Counted from the stretch's first letter, positions 49,816 through 59,153 are shown. The stretch: DNA of 64,000 bases from Variovorax paradoxus NBRC 15149 (GCF_001591365.1 NZ_BCUT01000002.1:868001-932000); one strand, 5' to 3'. The notes: generated by a model not told the origin, from the sequence alone. Made by a program: numbers and translations.

Positions 49816-51144
49816 ATGCACGTCACACAAACATTCGCGCGCTACGCGGCCGACTTCCGGCGGCAGGATCTGCCGGCCGAGGTCCTCCATCACGCCAAGC
49901 GGGCCGTGATCGACTGGTACGCCTCGCTGTTCCCCGGCCTCGGCGCGGCGCCGGTGCGCCAGCTCGAGGCCGCCCTGAACGAGGACCTGGATCGCGGACG
50001 CGCCTTTCTCGTCGGCGGTCGCCCGGCCACTGCGCGCGCCGCTGCGCTGATCAACGGCACGGCGGCCCATGCAGCGGAGGTGGACGACAGCTTTCGCGAA
50101 GCCATGTACCACCCGGGCGCAGCCACCATTGCCGCCGCGCTGGCCGCAAGCCATGACGCCGGCGCAAGCGGGCTGCAGTTCCTGCGCGGCGTGGTGCTGG
50201 GCTATGAAGTGTCGACGCGCATCGGCGTCGTGATGGGCCGCGCGCACTACCGGTTCTGGCACAGCACGGGCACGGTGGGCAGCTTCGGCGCCGCGGCCGC
50301 TGCAGGCGTTCTCATGGACCTGGACGAAGCCGCCTTCGCGCATGCGCTGGCCACGGCCGCCACCTTCACGGCCGGCCTGCAGCAGGCCTTCCGCATGGAC
50401 TCCATGTCCAAGCCGCTGCATGCGGGCCGCGCGGCCGAGGCCGGCGTGCTCGCAGCCCAGCTCGCGCGCAACGGTGTCACAGGCTCGCTCGACGTGCTCG
50501 AAGGAGAGGCCGGGCTGGGCCGGGCCATGAGCGACGGGCCGGACTGGTCGCAGATCGGCGCGACGCTGGGGCGGGACTTCCACATCGCCCGCCTGACGTT
50601 CAAGAACCACATCGGTTGCGGACATGCCTTCGCGGCCATCGACGGCGCGCTGGCGTTGAAGCGCCGGCATGGCATCGAGGCCGGCGAGATCGCGCATGTG
50701 CACGTGGCAACCTACCGCCCGGCGCTCGACATCGCCTGCTACACGCAGCCGGCCACCGCCAACGAAGCGCGCTTCAGCCTCGGCTACGTGGTGGCGACCG
50801 CGCTGGCGCATGGCAGCGTGCGGCTGGCGGCGTACGAACCGGCGCGGCTGCAGGACGCGGCCACGCGTTCATTGATGGAGCGCATCAGCGTTGCGGTGGA
50901 CCCCGAGCTCGATGCCGCCTTTCCGGGCCGGCGCGCCGCGCGCGTGCTGATCACGATGCACGACGGCCGCCGCTTCGAACACCTGCAGCCCAACCGCAAG
51001 GGCGATCCGGAAGAGCCGCTGAGCGATGCCGAGCTCGAGGACAAGTTCATGGAACTGTCCTCGCCCGTGATCGGCAGCGCACCGGCGCGGGCGCTCTTGC
51101 ACCGGCTCTGGACGCTGGAGCGCAGCGCGGCGGCGCCGAGCTGA
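49816..51144 (+). CDS. MmgE/PrpD family protein
   Basis: A 442-residue MmgE/PrpD-fold protein. Known members are 2-methylcitrate dehydratase, cis-aconitate decarboxylase and iminodisuccinate epimerase, all acting on small di- or tricarboxylates. Visible family segments are KRAVIDWYASLFPGLG, NGTAAHAAEVDDS, SKPLHAGRAAEAGVLAAQLA and FKNHIGCGHAFAAIDGALAL. It ends the Bug-hydratase-synthetase operon, pointing to a polycarboxylate substrate. The exact reaction cannot be read from the sequence. Confidence 0.88.
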   Translation: MHVTQTFARYAADFRRQDLPAEVLHHAKRAVIDWYASLFPGLGAAPVRQLEAALNEDLDRGRAFLVGGRPATARAAALINGTAAHAAEVDDSFREAMYHPGAATIAAALAASHDAGASGLQFLRGVVLGYEVSTRIGVVMGRAHYRFWHSTGTVGSFGAAAAAGVLMDLDEAAFAHALATAATFTAGLQQAFRMDSMSKPLHAGRAAEAGVLAAQLARNGVTGSLDVLEGEAGLGRAMSDGPDWSQIGATLGRDFHIARLTFKNHIGCGHAFAAIDGALALKRRHGIEAGEIAHVHVATYRPALDIACYTQPATANEARFSLGYVVATALAHGSVRLAAYEPARLQDAATRSLMERISVAVDPELDAAFPGRRAARVLITMHDGRRFEHLQPNRKGDPEEPLSDAELEDKFMELSSPVIGSAPARALLHRLWTLERSAAAPS

Positions 51145-51185
51145 ACTCCGGCGCTCGGCCGGCGGGCCGCCACCGAGGCCGCCAC

Positions 51186-52826
51186 TCAGGAACTGCAGCT
51201 GTAGTTGGCCGCCAGCTTCGCCGCCGCCGCATCGTTGGCCGGGCCCGTGTAGCGCGGATATTGCGGGTACTGGCACAGCGGCCGGCTCAGCAGCACCGCC
51301 CCTTGCGCATCGCGCTTCTCTGCGAGCAGCGTGGCAGGTGCCGCGCTCTTGGTCACCCACTGGTCCAGGGCCGTCAGCAGGTCCGAGGTGTCGGCGCCCG
51401 GTCCGCCGGCGCAGTGGTTCACGCCCGGTGCGACATAGAAGCGCGTCGATGCGTCCGCGGTTGCGGCGCCGATGGCGTTTCGCATGTTCCCGTAGTACTC
51501 GGTGGTCGACCGCACGCTGAGCGCGGAGTCGTTTCCGCCGTGCCACAGGATCAGCTTGCCGCCGCTGTTGATGAACGGGCGGATGTCGGCGTTGGTCGCG
51601 TCGTTGAGTGCGGCCATGGCATAGAGGGCATTCTGGTTCTGGTCCCAGGGCGTGTAGGCCAGCGAGTCCACGGTCCGGTCGCGGGCCAGGTAGTTCTTGA
51701 CCGTCGTGTCCTGGAACAGGAACTGCAGCGCCGACGTGACGCTGCCGTCGCCCGTGAGCCAGGTCCGCCAGGCGCCGGGATCGTCCTCGTTGCCGGTCAG
51801 GTTCCAGCCCGCGTTGCGGAAGGTGGGACTGCCGGTGAACGAGGCCTCGGTGGTCCAGGACGCGACCACGTCGAGCTGCGCGTCCGACAGGCAGGTGTCG
51901 CCCGTGTCGGTTCCGCCGGCGCAGCGCAGCGCAGCCACGTTGGCGAGCGCCGGCGTGCAGGCGGCCTGGTTCGACACCACGCCATCGACAAGCCCGTCGA
52001 GCCCGTCGCAGGCATCCCGCACATGCTTGCTCAGGAGGGCCGTCTTCGCGGCGCTGAATGCACCGCCGGGCGCGGCCAGCGCCCTGGAGTTGCGGTTGAA
52101 GGCGCCCATGAACCCGACCCAGTTGTAGGCCGGTGCGCGCGCGATCACGCCATCGAAGAGGTTGGGTGCGCGCTGCACCGCCATCAAGGCTTCGCGGCCG
52201 CCGTTCGAGCAGCCTTCGAAGTACGACTTGGCCGGCAGGGCGCCATAGGCCGCCGCGAGGGTCTCGGTGGCGGTCGACATCACGGTGGGCACCGAGAGGC
52301 TGCCGAACAGCTGCGCGGCAAAGGTGTCGGTCAATGCGAAGTCCGCGCTCAGTACATTGCCCTGGTGCCCCGAGTCGCTTGCGACCACGGCATAGCCCAG
52401 GCCCAGCGCCGGCACCGAGGGCGGCGTGATGGCGCCGTTGTAGCCGCCGCCGCCCTGGTAGTAGAGCTTGCCGTTCCACGCCTCGGGCAGGGAGATCTGG
52501 AAGTTCAGCGCCGGCGCGATCGTGCCGGTGACCTTGCAGTAGACGGGCGCGCCCGCGGCCGCGTCCTGCATGGCGGCCGTGAGCGCGGCGCCCGCCACGG
52601 TTTTTCCGTTCAGCGCGTTGCAGGCCTTCTGGGCCGTGACGGCCGGTGCGGGCGGCGGGCTGGCGGGCTGCGCCGCAGGCGGAACGGGAAACAGCACGGG
52701 GACCGCGCCGCGGTGATCGGAGCCGCCGCCGCAAGCGGCCAGCATTGCTGCGCCGGCCGCCGCCGCGGCAACGGCGTGGAGCCTGGTGCGGGCCCGTGAT
52801 TCCCTGGAGGAGGAGAAGAAGTGCAT
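51186..52826 (-). CDS. Tannase/feruloyl-esterase family lipoprotein
   Basis: A 546-residue predicted lipoprotein (AAMLAACGGG) of the tannase and feruloyl esterase family, which cleaves aromatic esters such as gallate or hydroxycinnamate esters. The CS-D-HC catalytic arrangement is intact: Cys-Ser in YFEGCSNGGRE, Asp in WHGGNDSA, and His-Cys in PGVNHCAGG, where the Cys pair would form the linking disulfide. Export and lipid anchoring suit action on plant-derived esters outside the cytoplasm. A Crp/Fnr-type regulator gene lies 165 bases upstream on the same strand. Confidence 0.9.
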   Translation of the reverse strand: MHFFSSSRESRARTRLHAVAAAAAGAAMLAACGGGSDHRGAVPVLFPVPPAAQPASPPPAPAVTAQKACNALNGKTVAGAALTAAMQDAAAGAPVYCKVTGTIAPALNFQISLPEAWNGKLYYQGGGGYNGAITPPSVPALGLGYAVVASDSGHQGNVLSADFALTDTFAAQLFGSLSVPTVMSTATETLAAAYGALPAKSYFEGCSNGGREALMAVQRAPNLFDGVIARAPAYNWVGFMGAFNRNSRALAAPGGAFSAAKTALLSKHVRDACDGLDGLVDGVVSNQAACTPALANVAALRCAGGTDTGDTCLSDAQLDVVASWTTEASFTGSPTFRNAGWNLTGNEDDPGAWRTWLTGDGSVTSALQFLFQDTTVKNYLARDRTVDSLAYTPWDQNQNALYAMAALNDATNADIRPFINSGGKLILWHGGNDSALSVRSTTEYYGNMRNAIGAATADASTRFYVAPGVNHCAGGPGADTSDLLTALDQWVTKSAAPATLLAEKRDAQGAVLLSRPLCQYPQYPRYTGPANDAAAAKLAANYSCSS

Positions 52827-52991
52827 GTCTCGATTCCTTTGTCGGTTGTCAGCCTCTGCACCGCAACGACATGGAGCGATGCCTGCGTGATTCTGAAAGG
52901 CGAGACCCCGGGCAACTGTTCCGGGACGGACATTCGGGCCACTGATTTCTAAGGAGAAACCCTTCGGCTTCCACGCTGCACCGCCGGCGGC

Positions 52992-53672
52992 TCAGGGATA
53001 CCTGGCAAGCGCCTGCCGGTCCATCACCGTGATGTAGCCGTAGCCCCGCCGGATGAGGCCGGCGCTTTCCAGTTCGGTCAGCGCGGCGTTGACGCGCTGG
53101 CGCGAGATGCCGACGAGCGAACCGATCTCCTCCTGGTTGATCCGCAGCGTGGAGTCGGTGTTCGGATAGAGCACCGGATGGAAGAGGCTGGAGATTCCCC
53201 GCGCCACGCGCGACGTCGGCTCGAGCAGCCGGTCGAACTTGACCATGGCGATGAACTGCCCGAGCCGCTCGTTCAGATGGGAGAGCATGAAGTGGTTGAA
53301 CGGAATGCTTCGATCGAGCAGCCAGGAGAACGTGGCCCTCGGCAGATGCACGGTGACGGTCGGCCGCGTCGCCATGACCTCGTACTTGCGCTGCTCGGGC
53401 TTCAGCAGCGAGCCCTCGCCGATCCACCCGCTCGACGCAACCCCGGTGAACATGATCAGGCGGCCGTCCACCGTGGTGTCCTGCACGCGCAAGAAACCTT
53501 CGAGCACGCCGATCCAGCTGTCGGCGGTCTCGTCGCGCCGGCACACATAGGAGTGCGCTTCATGGTGGCGGATGTACAAGGCCTCGAAGGCCTTGGTTCG
53601 CTCGGCCTGCGTCAATGCGCGCGGCCAGATGCAGCGCTCGAAGAAGGCGTGGAGATCCTTGAGGGGCAGCAT
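52992..53672 (-). CDS. Crp/Fnr-family transcription regulator
   Basis: A 226-residue Crp/Fnr-type regulator: cyclic-nucleotide-binding-like beta roll (residues ~20-130), a dimer helix, and a winged helix with INQEEIGSLVGISRQRVNAALTELESAGLIRRG. There is no N-terminal Cys cluster, so it is not an Fnr-type oxygen sensor, and the usual cAMP-binding residues are not evident. It precedes the tannase-family gene on the same strand and is divergent from the LysR gene at 53868. Signal unknown. Confidence 0.88.
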   Translation of the reverse strand: MLPLKDLHAFFERCIWPRALTQAERTKAFEALYIRHHEAHSYVCRRDETADSWIGVLEGFLRVQDTTVDGRLIMFTGVASSGWIGEGSLLKPEQRKYEVMATRPTVTVHLPRATFSWLLDRSIPFNHFMLSHLNERLGQFIAMVKFDRLLEPTSRVARGISSLFHPVLYPNTDSTLRINQEEIGSLVGISRQRVNAALTELESAGLIRRGYGYITVMDRQALARYP

Positions 53673-53867
53673 GCGTCACCACCGGGTGGAGCGGGAGGCC
53701 TCGGCACGGGCGAAGAACAAACCGGATCGAGCGCGCATAGCGAATTTCCTTGGGCTGGCGAATCCTATGGCACACCAGCGCGTGGAGTTTGTAGCTCGGA
53801 CGACATTTGCGTTCCCGCATCGTCGGGACAAACCCGGGGGGCGGGCAGGCAAAGGCAGAATGCCGAG

Positions 53868-54839
53868 ATGCAGCCCAGCAAAGCCACGATCATCCAGCTC
53901 GACATTGCCTCGGACCTGCAGAAGTGGCGCGCCTTCCTCGCCATTGCCGAACTGGGAAGCCTGACGCGCGCCGCGCTGTTCCTGGACAGCAGCCAGTCGC
54001 TGCTGAGCCGCCACCTCAACGCCCTGGAGCGTGAATGCAACGCGCGCCTGTTCAATCGCACGGGCCGCGGCGTGCAGCTGTCGGAGGTGGGCCAGCGGCT
54101 CTTTCCGCATGTGAAGGCGCTGCTCTCGGATGCCGAGCAGCTCCAGCTGGAGATTCGCGGCGAGGCGCGCGAGCCGGCCGGCCGCGTCACCATCGGCTCG
54201 CTGCCCTCGGTCACCAATCCGATCGTCGGCAAGCTGTTCAATCGGCTGCAGGCGCGCCATCCCGGCATCCAGCTCAAGATCCTCGAGGGATCGAGCGGAC
54301 AGGTGGAAGAGTGGCTGGCGGACGCGCGCGTGGACATCGCGATCCTCTATCGCTACGGCGCCGCGCTGCCGGAGCAGGAGCAGGCGCTTGCCACGGTGGA
54401 CAGCTACCTGGTCGGCGCCGCGGGCGACCGCCTGACCGCGAAGCCGGAGCTGCCGTTCAGCGCACTCGACGGGCTCCCGTTCATCCTTCCGAGCGCACCC
54501 AACGGACTGCGCAGCGCGCTCGATGCGCTCGCCCGCCAGCAGCACATTGCCCTGTCGCCCGTGCTCGAAGCCGACTCGCTGCCGCTGATGCGTTCGGTCG
54601 TGGCGCAGGAGCGGCTCTACACGGTGCTGCCGCTGCACGCGGTCTGGTCGGAGGTGGAGGAAGGCCGGCTGCAGGCTTCGAAGATCGTCTCGCCGGGCCT
54701 GCAGCGCATCGTCTCGATGATCCTGGCGCGCAGCAAGGGGCCGGGCAAGGCGGTCCAGGCCGTGGCTGCGCAGATCGTGCAGGCGGTGGAAGAAAGCACG
54801 CGGCAGGGGCTCTGGCGCGCGGGCGCGCAGAGCGGCTGA
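53868..54839 (+). CDS. LysR-family transcription regulator
   Basis: A 323-residue LysR-type regulator: an N-terminal tail of ~15 residues, winged helix (WRAFLAIAELGSLTRAALFLDSS, SLLSRHLNALERE), effector domain from about residue 105. The ATG at 53868 is chosen because it directly precedes the first helix; no strong ribosome site is seen. It is the only LysR gene of the 54-62 kb catabolic region and so the best candidate reader of the ATAGC/GCTAT dyads upstream of several of its genes. Confidence 0.88.
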   Translation: MQPSKATIIQLDIASDLQKWRAFLAIAELGSLTRAALFLDSSQSLLSRHLNALERECNARLFNRTGRGVQLSEVGQRLFPHVKALLSDAEQLQLEIRGEAREPAGRVTIGSLPSVTNPIVGKLFNRLQARHPGIQLKILEGSSGQVEEWLADARVDIAILYRYGAALPEQEQALATVDSYLVGAAGDRLTAKPELPFSALDGLPFILPSAPNGLRSALDALARQQHIALSPVLEADSLPLMRSVVAQERLYTVLPLHAVWSEVEEGRLQASKIVSPGLQRIVSMILARSKGPGKAVQAVAAQIVQAVEESTRQGLWRAGAQSG

Positions 54840-54864
54840 AGAACCGCGGGCCGTGCGCCGGCGT

Positions 54865-54873
54865 GCATAGCAG
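54865..54873. promoter_or_regulatory. GCATAGCAG half-site upstream of the alpha/beta hydrolase gene
   Basis: Same nine bases as one arm plus centre of the perfect dyad at 59257-59273; a second CATAG lies at 54889-54893. It lies 115 bases before the hydrolase start. Possible LysR half-site; weak on its own. Confidence 0.3.
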
Positions 54874-54987
54874 TCTTCCTCGCCGGGGCATAGGTCGCGC
54901 ACGCATCCTGGCCTACCCTCCATGCACAGGCCGCGCCGCAGCCCCGCCCGGAGGGCTGGAGGCGAGCGGCCGAGGAGATCACAGGCC

Positions 54988-55869
54988 ATGCCCATCGATT
55001 TGCCCGCCTCACGCCGGCGCCGTGCCGCACTCGGCGCGCTGGCCGGTGCCTTCGCGGCGGGCGCCTGCGCGCCTTTCGCGCCGGCGCGGACCGCCCGCCA
55101 GCGCGTGCTGCTGAGCGAAGGCGCCGTCCGCATCGACGTCATCGTCGAGGGCCAGGGGCCTGCCGTGGTGCTGCTGCCGTCCTCGCAGCGCGACTCGGAA
55201 GATTTCGACGGCCTTGCCGAACGCCTGGCGGCCTTCGGCTTCAAGGTGCTGCGCCCGCAGCCGCGCGGCATGGGCGCATCGGCCGGGCCGATGGACGATC
55301 TCACCTTGCACGTGCTCGCCGGCGATGTCGCGGCAACCGTGCGACAGCTTGGCGGCGGCCGTGCCGCGCTGGTCGGCCATGCCTACGGCCACTTCGTGGC
55401 GCGGGTCGCGGACCTCGACCATCCGGGCCTCGTGCGCGGCGTGGTCATTGCGGCCGGCGCGGCGCGCACCTTCCCGCCCGGCGTGGCCCGGTCGCTCGCG
55501 GTCGCCAGCGATCCGGCCCAGTCGCGCGACGCGCGGCTGCGCGGCCTGCGCGAGGCCTTCTTCGCGCCCGGCAACGACCCCACGCCCTGGCTCGAGGGCT
55601 GGCATCCGGCCTTGCGCGAGGCCTACAGCCGCGCCGGCCGCACGCCGGCCAAGGAGGTATGGTGGCCGGTGAGCAACGCGCCCATCCTCGACCTGCAAGG
55701 CGCCGAAGATCCCTGGCGTCCGCCGGCCACGCGCAACGAACTCAAGGACGTGCTGGGCGGCAAGGTGCAGGTGAAGACCGTGCCGCGCGCCAGCCATGCA
55801 CTGATCCCCGAACAGCCGCAAGCCGTGGCCCGGGCCATTGCCGATTGGATCGGCACGCTGCCGCCCTGA
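54988..55869 (+). CDS. Alpha/beta-hydrolase-fold lipoprotein lacking the nucleophile
   Basis: A 293-residue alpha/beta-hydrolase-fold protein with an N-terminal Arg-rich signal and lipobox-like FAAGAC (Cys27), so probably exported and possibly lipid-anchored. The nucleophile elbow is VGHAYGHF: Ala132 stands where Ser normally sits in G-x-S-x-G. The other members of the triad seem present, Asp in QGAEDPW and His in RASHALIP. It may therefore be non-hydrolytic or use a different chemistry, as cofactor-free dioxygenases and some lyases of this fold do. It heads an operon with CMD and amidohydrolase genes (gaps 26 and -4 bases). Confidence 0.82.
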   Translation: MPIDLPASRRRRAALGALAGAFAAGACAPFAPARTARQRVLLSEGAVRIDVIVEGQGPAVVLLPSSQRDSEDFDGLAERLAAFGFKVLRPQPRGMGASAGPMDDLTLHVLAGDVAATVRQLGGGRAALVGHAYGHFVARVADLDHPGLVRGVVIAAGAARTFPPGVARSLAVASDPAQSRDARLRGLREAFFAPGNDPTPWLEGWHPALREAYSRAGRTPAKEVWWPVSNAPILDLQGAEDPWRPPATRNELKDVLGGKVQVKTVPRASHALIPEQPQAVARAIADWIGTLPP

Positions 55870-55895
55870 ACCGGACACTTTGAAGAAAGCACCTC

Positions 55896-56471
55896 ATGCC
55901 ACGCATACCTCTTTTCCCGAGCGACACCATGAGCCCCGAGCAGCGCGCGGTCCACGACAGGATCGTCGCCGGCCCGCGCGGCAGGATCCAGGGCCCGCTG
56001 CGGGCCGCGCTGCACAACCCGGAGCTGGCCGACAAGTGGCAGGCGCTCGGCGCGCTGCTGCGCTACGGCACGGGCTTGCCGCCGCGGCTGTCGGAGCTCG
56101 CGATCCTGGTCACCGGCCATGCCTGCCACTCGCCCTTCGAGTGGTACGCGCACCGCGCGGAGGCCGAGAAGGCGGGCATCGAGGCGCCCGTCATCGAAGC
56201 CATCCTGGCCGGCACCGAGCCCCCCGGCCTGTCGGCGGACGATGCCGCCGTCTACCGGTACGCCGTCGAGCTCAACCGCCACAACTCGGTCTCGGATGCC
56301 ACGTACAACATCGCGCTGGCGCGCTTTGGGGCACGCACCGTGGTGGAGCTCACGGCGCTGGTCGGCTACTACACCATGGTCGCGATGACGCTCAACTGCC
56401 ACGAGATTCCGCTGCCCGAAGGCGTGGTGCCGGCCTTTGCCCTGCCGCAGCACGCGGCGCTCGCCGAATGA
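55896..56471 (+). CDS. Carboxymuconolactone decarboxylase family protein
   Basis: A 191-residue protein of the CMD/AhpD-like fold, with segments LPPRLSELAILVTGHACHSPFEWYAH and VELTALVGYYTMVAMTLN. AhpD peroxidases need Cys-x-x-Cys; here only one Cys (GHACHS) is present, so a peroxidase role is unlikely. A decarboxylase or lactone-related role fits better with the amidohydrolase gene that overlaps its stop (ATGA). Probable cytoplasmic enzyme of an aromatic or lactone pathway; substrate unknown. Confidence 0.86.
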   Translation: MPRIPLFPSDTMSPEQRAVHDRIVAGPRGRIQGPLRAALHNPELADKWQALGALLRYGTGLPPRLSELAILVTGHACHSPFEWYAHRAEAEKAGIEAPVIEAILAGTEPPGLSADDAAVYRYAVELNRHNSVSDATYNIALARFGARTVVELTALVGYYTMVAMTLNCHEIPLPEGVVPAFALPQHAALAE

Positions 56472-57292
56472 ACGCCGCGCCGCACGCGCCGGCCGGATGG
56501 GACTGCCACGCCCACCTGTTCGGCCCCTACGACCGCTTTCCACTGGCGCCCGAACGCAGCTACACACCGCCCGAGGCCGTGGCGCCGCAGTACCTGGCGC
56601 TGCTGGCGCACCTTGGGCTGGGCCATGGTGTGCTGGTGCACCCGAGCGCCTATGGCGAAGACCACGCGCTGCTGCTGCATGCGCTGGCGGCCCATGACAA
56701 CCTGCGCGGCGTGGTCGTCGTGCAGCCCGGCAGCCGATTGGCGCTGAGCGGCCTGCACGGCAAGGGCGTACGCGGCGCGCGCTTCAGCCACCGCAGCGGC
56801 GCCGGCGCCAACTTCGCGGGCAGCGCCTCCTTCGACGACCTGCGTGCACTGGCCCCGGCACTGGCCGATGCCGGCCTGCACGCCGAGCTGTGGACCGACA
56901 TCCAAGCTCTGCCCGGCATCGCCGCCGAACTGAAGGCGCTGCCGGTGCCCGTCGTGATCGACCACATGGGCGGCTTCGATGTGGAGGCGGGCATCGACGC
57001 GCTCGGCTTTCGCGTGCTGCTCGAACTGCTGGCCTCGGGCCGCACATGGGTCAAGCTGTGTGCCTACCGCAATCTGCTGAACGCGCCTGACTGGCAGGCC
57101 GGCCGTGCGTTCCAGCAGAAGATGGTCGAGACGAACCCCGAGCGCCTCGTGTGGGGCAGCGACTGGCCGCACCTGCGCGTGGCGCCGGCCCCGGACACGG
57201 CCGCGCTGCTCGCGATGTTCAAGGACTGGGCCGGCGACGATGAAGTCGTCCGGCAGGTGCTGGAGGCCAACCCGGCGGTGCTCTACCACTGA
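56468..57292 (+). CDS. Amidohydrolase-2 family protein, PDC-lactonase-like
   Basis: A 274-residue TIM-barrel hydrolase of the amidohydrolase-2 family and a paralogue of the protein at 13133-14020. Shared landmarks are WDCHAHLFGPYDRFPLAPERSYTPP, GVRGARFSHR, VVIDHMGGFD and VWGSDWPHLR. It likely opens a lactone or cyclic anhydride made in the same operon, since it is translationally coupled to the CMD-family gene. Convergent with the GST gene, 10 bases apart. Confidence 0.86.
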   Translation: MNAAPHAPAGWDCHAHLFGPYDRFPLAPERSYTPPEAVAPQYLALLAHLGLGHGVLVHPSAYGEDHALLLHALAAHDNLRGVVVVQPGSRLALSGLHGKGVRGARFSHRSGAGANFAGSASFDDLRALAPALADAGLHAELWTDIQALPGIAAELKALPVPVVIDHMGGFDVEAGIDALGFRVLLELLASGRTWVKLCAYRNLLNAPDWQAGRAFQQKMVETNPERLVWGSDWPHLRVAPAPDTAALLAMFKDWAGDDEVVRQVLEANPAVLYH

Positions 57293-57302
57293 GCCGAGGT
57301 GC

Positions 57303-57920
57303 TCAGCCTTCCGCCGGCTCGGTCGCGGCGAACGAAGGCCGCGCCAGCAGCGTCTCGAACCAGCCCGCGAGCGCCGGCGCCGCGCCGCGCCATCCGAGCG
57401 CGTCGAAACGGTAGTCGAGATAACCGAGCGCGCAGCCGAGCGTCAGCTGGCCGATCGAGAAGGGCGCCTCGCGCAGGGCCGCCGCTTCGCGCTCGAGCAT
57501 CTGCAGCGAGGCACGCGTCTTGAGCTCGAACGCGTCGAGCAGCGCCTGCAGCGGCACCTCGCGTTCGCGTTCGTTGCGCCACAGGATCAGCGCATCGAGC
57601 AGCCCGTCGCCCAACGCATGCCAGCGCAGCGCCTGCCAGCGCGCCTCGCCCTGCGGCGGAAACAACGATCCGCCGGCCAGCGCGTTCAGGTATTCGCAAA
57701 TCACGGCCGAATCGAACAGCGCCGAGCCATCCTCGCGCACCAGGGTCGGGATCTTCGACAGCGGGTTGTCCATCATGAGGGCCGGATTGGGCGTGCGCAT
57801 CGCAGCGACCGAGCGCACCAGCTCAAGCCTGGGCAGCAAGCCGAGCTCGTGGGCGCAGACCATCACCTTGCGCACATAGGGCGACTTGGGCGACCAGTGC
57901 AGCTTCATCGCGGTGGCCAT
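57303..57920 (-). CDS. Glutathione S-transferase family protein
   Basis: A 205-residue protein with an N-terminal thioredoxin-like domain (MKLHWSPKSPYVRKVMVCAHELGL; NPLSKIPTLVREDG with the cis-Pro; LFDSAVICEYL with the glutathione-binding Ser) and a helical C-terminal domain. Ser in the SPKSPYVRK region is the likely activating residue. It lies directly after the CoA-transferase gene, its ATG 3 bases from that stop. It may detoxify, isomerise or cleave a pathway intermediate. Confidence 0.88.
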   Translation of the reverse strand: MATAMKLHWSPKSPYVRKVMVCAHELGLLPRLELVRSVAAMRTPNPALMMDNPLSKIPTLVREDGSALFDSAVICEYLNALAGGSLFPPQGEARWQALRWHALGDGLLDALILWRNEREREVPLQALLDAFELKTRASLQMLEREAAALREAPFSIGQLTLGCALGYLDYRFDALGWRGAAPALAGWFETLLARPSFAATEPAEG

Positions 57921-57923
57921 CAA

Positions 57924-59153
57924 TCAGATCGCTCCGCCTTCGCGCAGCGCGTGGATGCCGGCCGCGCTGTAGCCCAGCTCGGACAGGATGTCCTCGCTGT
58001 GCTGGCCCAGCAGCGGCGGCGCGGCCTGCGTTTGCAGCGCCGCCTGTGCAAAACGCATCGGGCTCGCCACCTGCGGTGTGTCGACGCCGCTCGGATGCGG
58101 CACATGGCGCAGCATCCCGCGCGCCTTGACCTGCGGCTCCTCGAACACTTCGGCAACCGTGTTGATCGGACCGCAGGGCACGCCGGCCTTGTCGAGCGCG
58201 GCAATCAGTGGCCCGCGCTCCCACGTCGCGAAAACCTCGCGCAGCATCGCGGACAGCGCGCCGATGTTGCGGACCCGCTGCGCGTTGGTCGCAAAGCGCT
58301 CGTCCGCGGCCCAGCCGCTTCGCCCGAACACTTCGCAGAGCCTGGCGAACTGCGCGTCGTTGCCCACCACGAGGATCACGTCGCCGTCGGCGCAGCCGTA
58401 CACGTCCTGCGGCTGGATGTTCGGATGCGCGTTGCCGTTGCGCTGCGGCACCTGGCCCGACACCAGGTAGTTCATCGCCTGGTTCGAAAGCGCCGCCACC
58501 TGCACGTCGAGCATCGCGATGTCGACGGCGTCGCCCACGCCAGTTTCGTTGCGGCGCGCGAGGGCGGCCAGCACGGCGACGGCGGTGTACATGCCGGTCA
58601 TCAGGTCGACGATCGGGATGCCGACCTTCTGCGGGCCGCCGCCGGGGCGGCCGTCCTTCTCGCCGGTGACGCTCATCAGGCCGCCCATCGCCTGGATCAG
58701 GAAGTCGTAGGCCGGCTGGTCGCGCCGCGGGCCCGTCTGGCCGAAGCCCGTGACCGAGCAGTAGATGAGGCGCGGGTTGATCCTGCGCAGCGAGGCCTCG
58801 TCCAGGCCATGGCGGGCCAGCGTGCCGGCCTTGTAGTTCTCGAGCACGATGTCGGCCCGCATGGCGAGTTCCTTGATGATCTTCTGGCCTTCCGGCTTGT
58901 CGAGGCTCACGGTGATCGAGCGCTTGCCGCGGTTGACGGCCAGATAGTAGCCCGCCTCCTTCGTATCCTGGCCTGCGGCATCCTTCAGGAACGGAGGGCC
59001 CCAGCTGCGCGTGTCGTCGCCCGCGCCGGGCCGCTCGACCTTGATCACTTCTGCGCCCAGGTCGGCGAGGATCTGGCTGGCCCAGGGTGCGGCGAGGATG
59101 CGGCTGAGGTCCAGCACCTTGACGTGCGACAGCGGCCCCTTGGTCGTGCTCAT
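57924..59153 (-). CDS. Family III CoA transferase (CaiB/BaiF)
   Basis: A 409-residue family III CoA transferase: VKVLDLSRILAAPWASQILADLGAEVIKVE at the N-terminus, RGKRSITVSLDKPEG, PAYDFLIQAMGGLMSVTG with the catalytic-type Asp, and DVQVAALSNQAMNYL. It moves CoA between carboxylic acids. AAGGAG lies eight bases before the ATG at 59153. It is divergent from the Bug receptor gene at 59349 across a region with a perfect 17-bp dyad. It would activate the acid that the Bug protein binds, with the acyl-CoA dehydrogenase and enoyl-CoA hydratase acting next. Confidence 0.91.
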   Translation of the reverse strand: MSTTKGPLSHVKVLDLSRILAAPWASQILADLGAEVIKVERPGAGDDTRSWGPPFLKDAAGQDTKEAGYYLAVNRGKRSITVSLDKPEGQKIIKELAMRADIVLENYKAGTLARHGLDEASLRRINPRLIYCSVTGFGQTGPRRDQPAYDFLIQAMGGLMSVTGEKDGRPGGGPQKVGIPIVDLMTGMYTAVAVLAALARRNETGVGDAVDIAMLDVQVAALSNQAMNYLVSGQVPQRNGNAHPNIQPQDVYGCADGDVILVVGNDAQFARLCEVFGRSGWAADERFATNAQRVRNIGALSAMLREVFATWERGPLIAALDKAGVPCGPINTVAEVFEEPQVKARGMLRHVPHPSGVDTPQVASPMRFAQAALQTQAAPPLLGQHSEDILSELGYSAAGIHALREGGAI

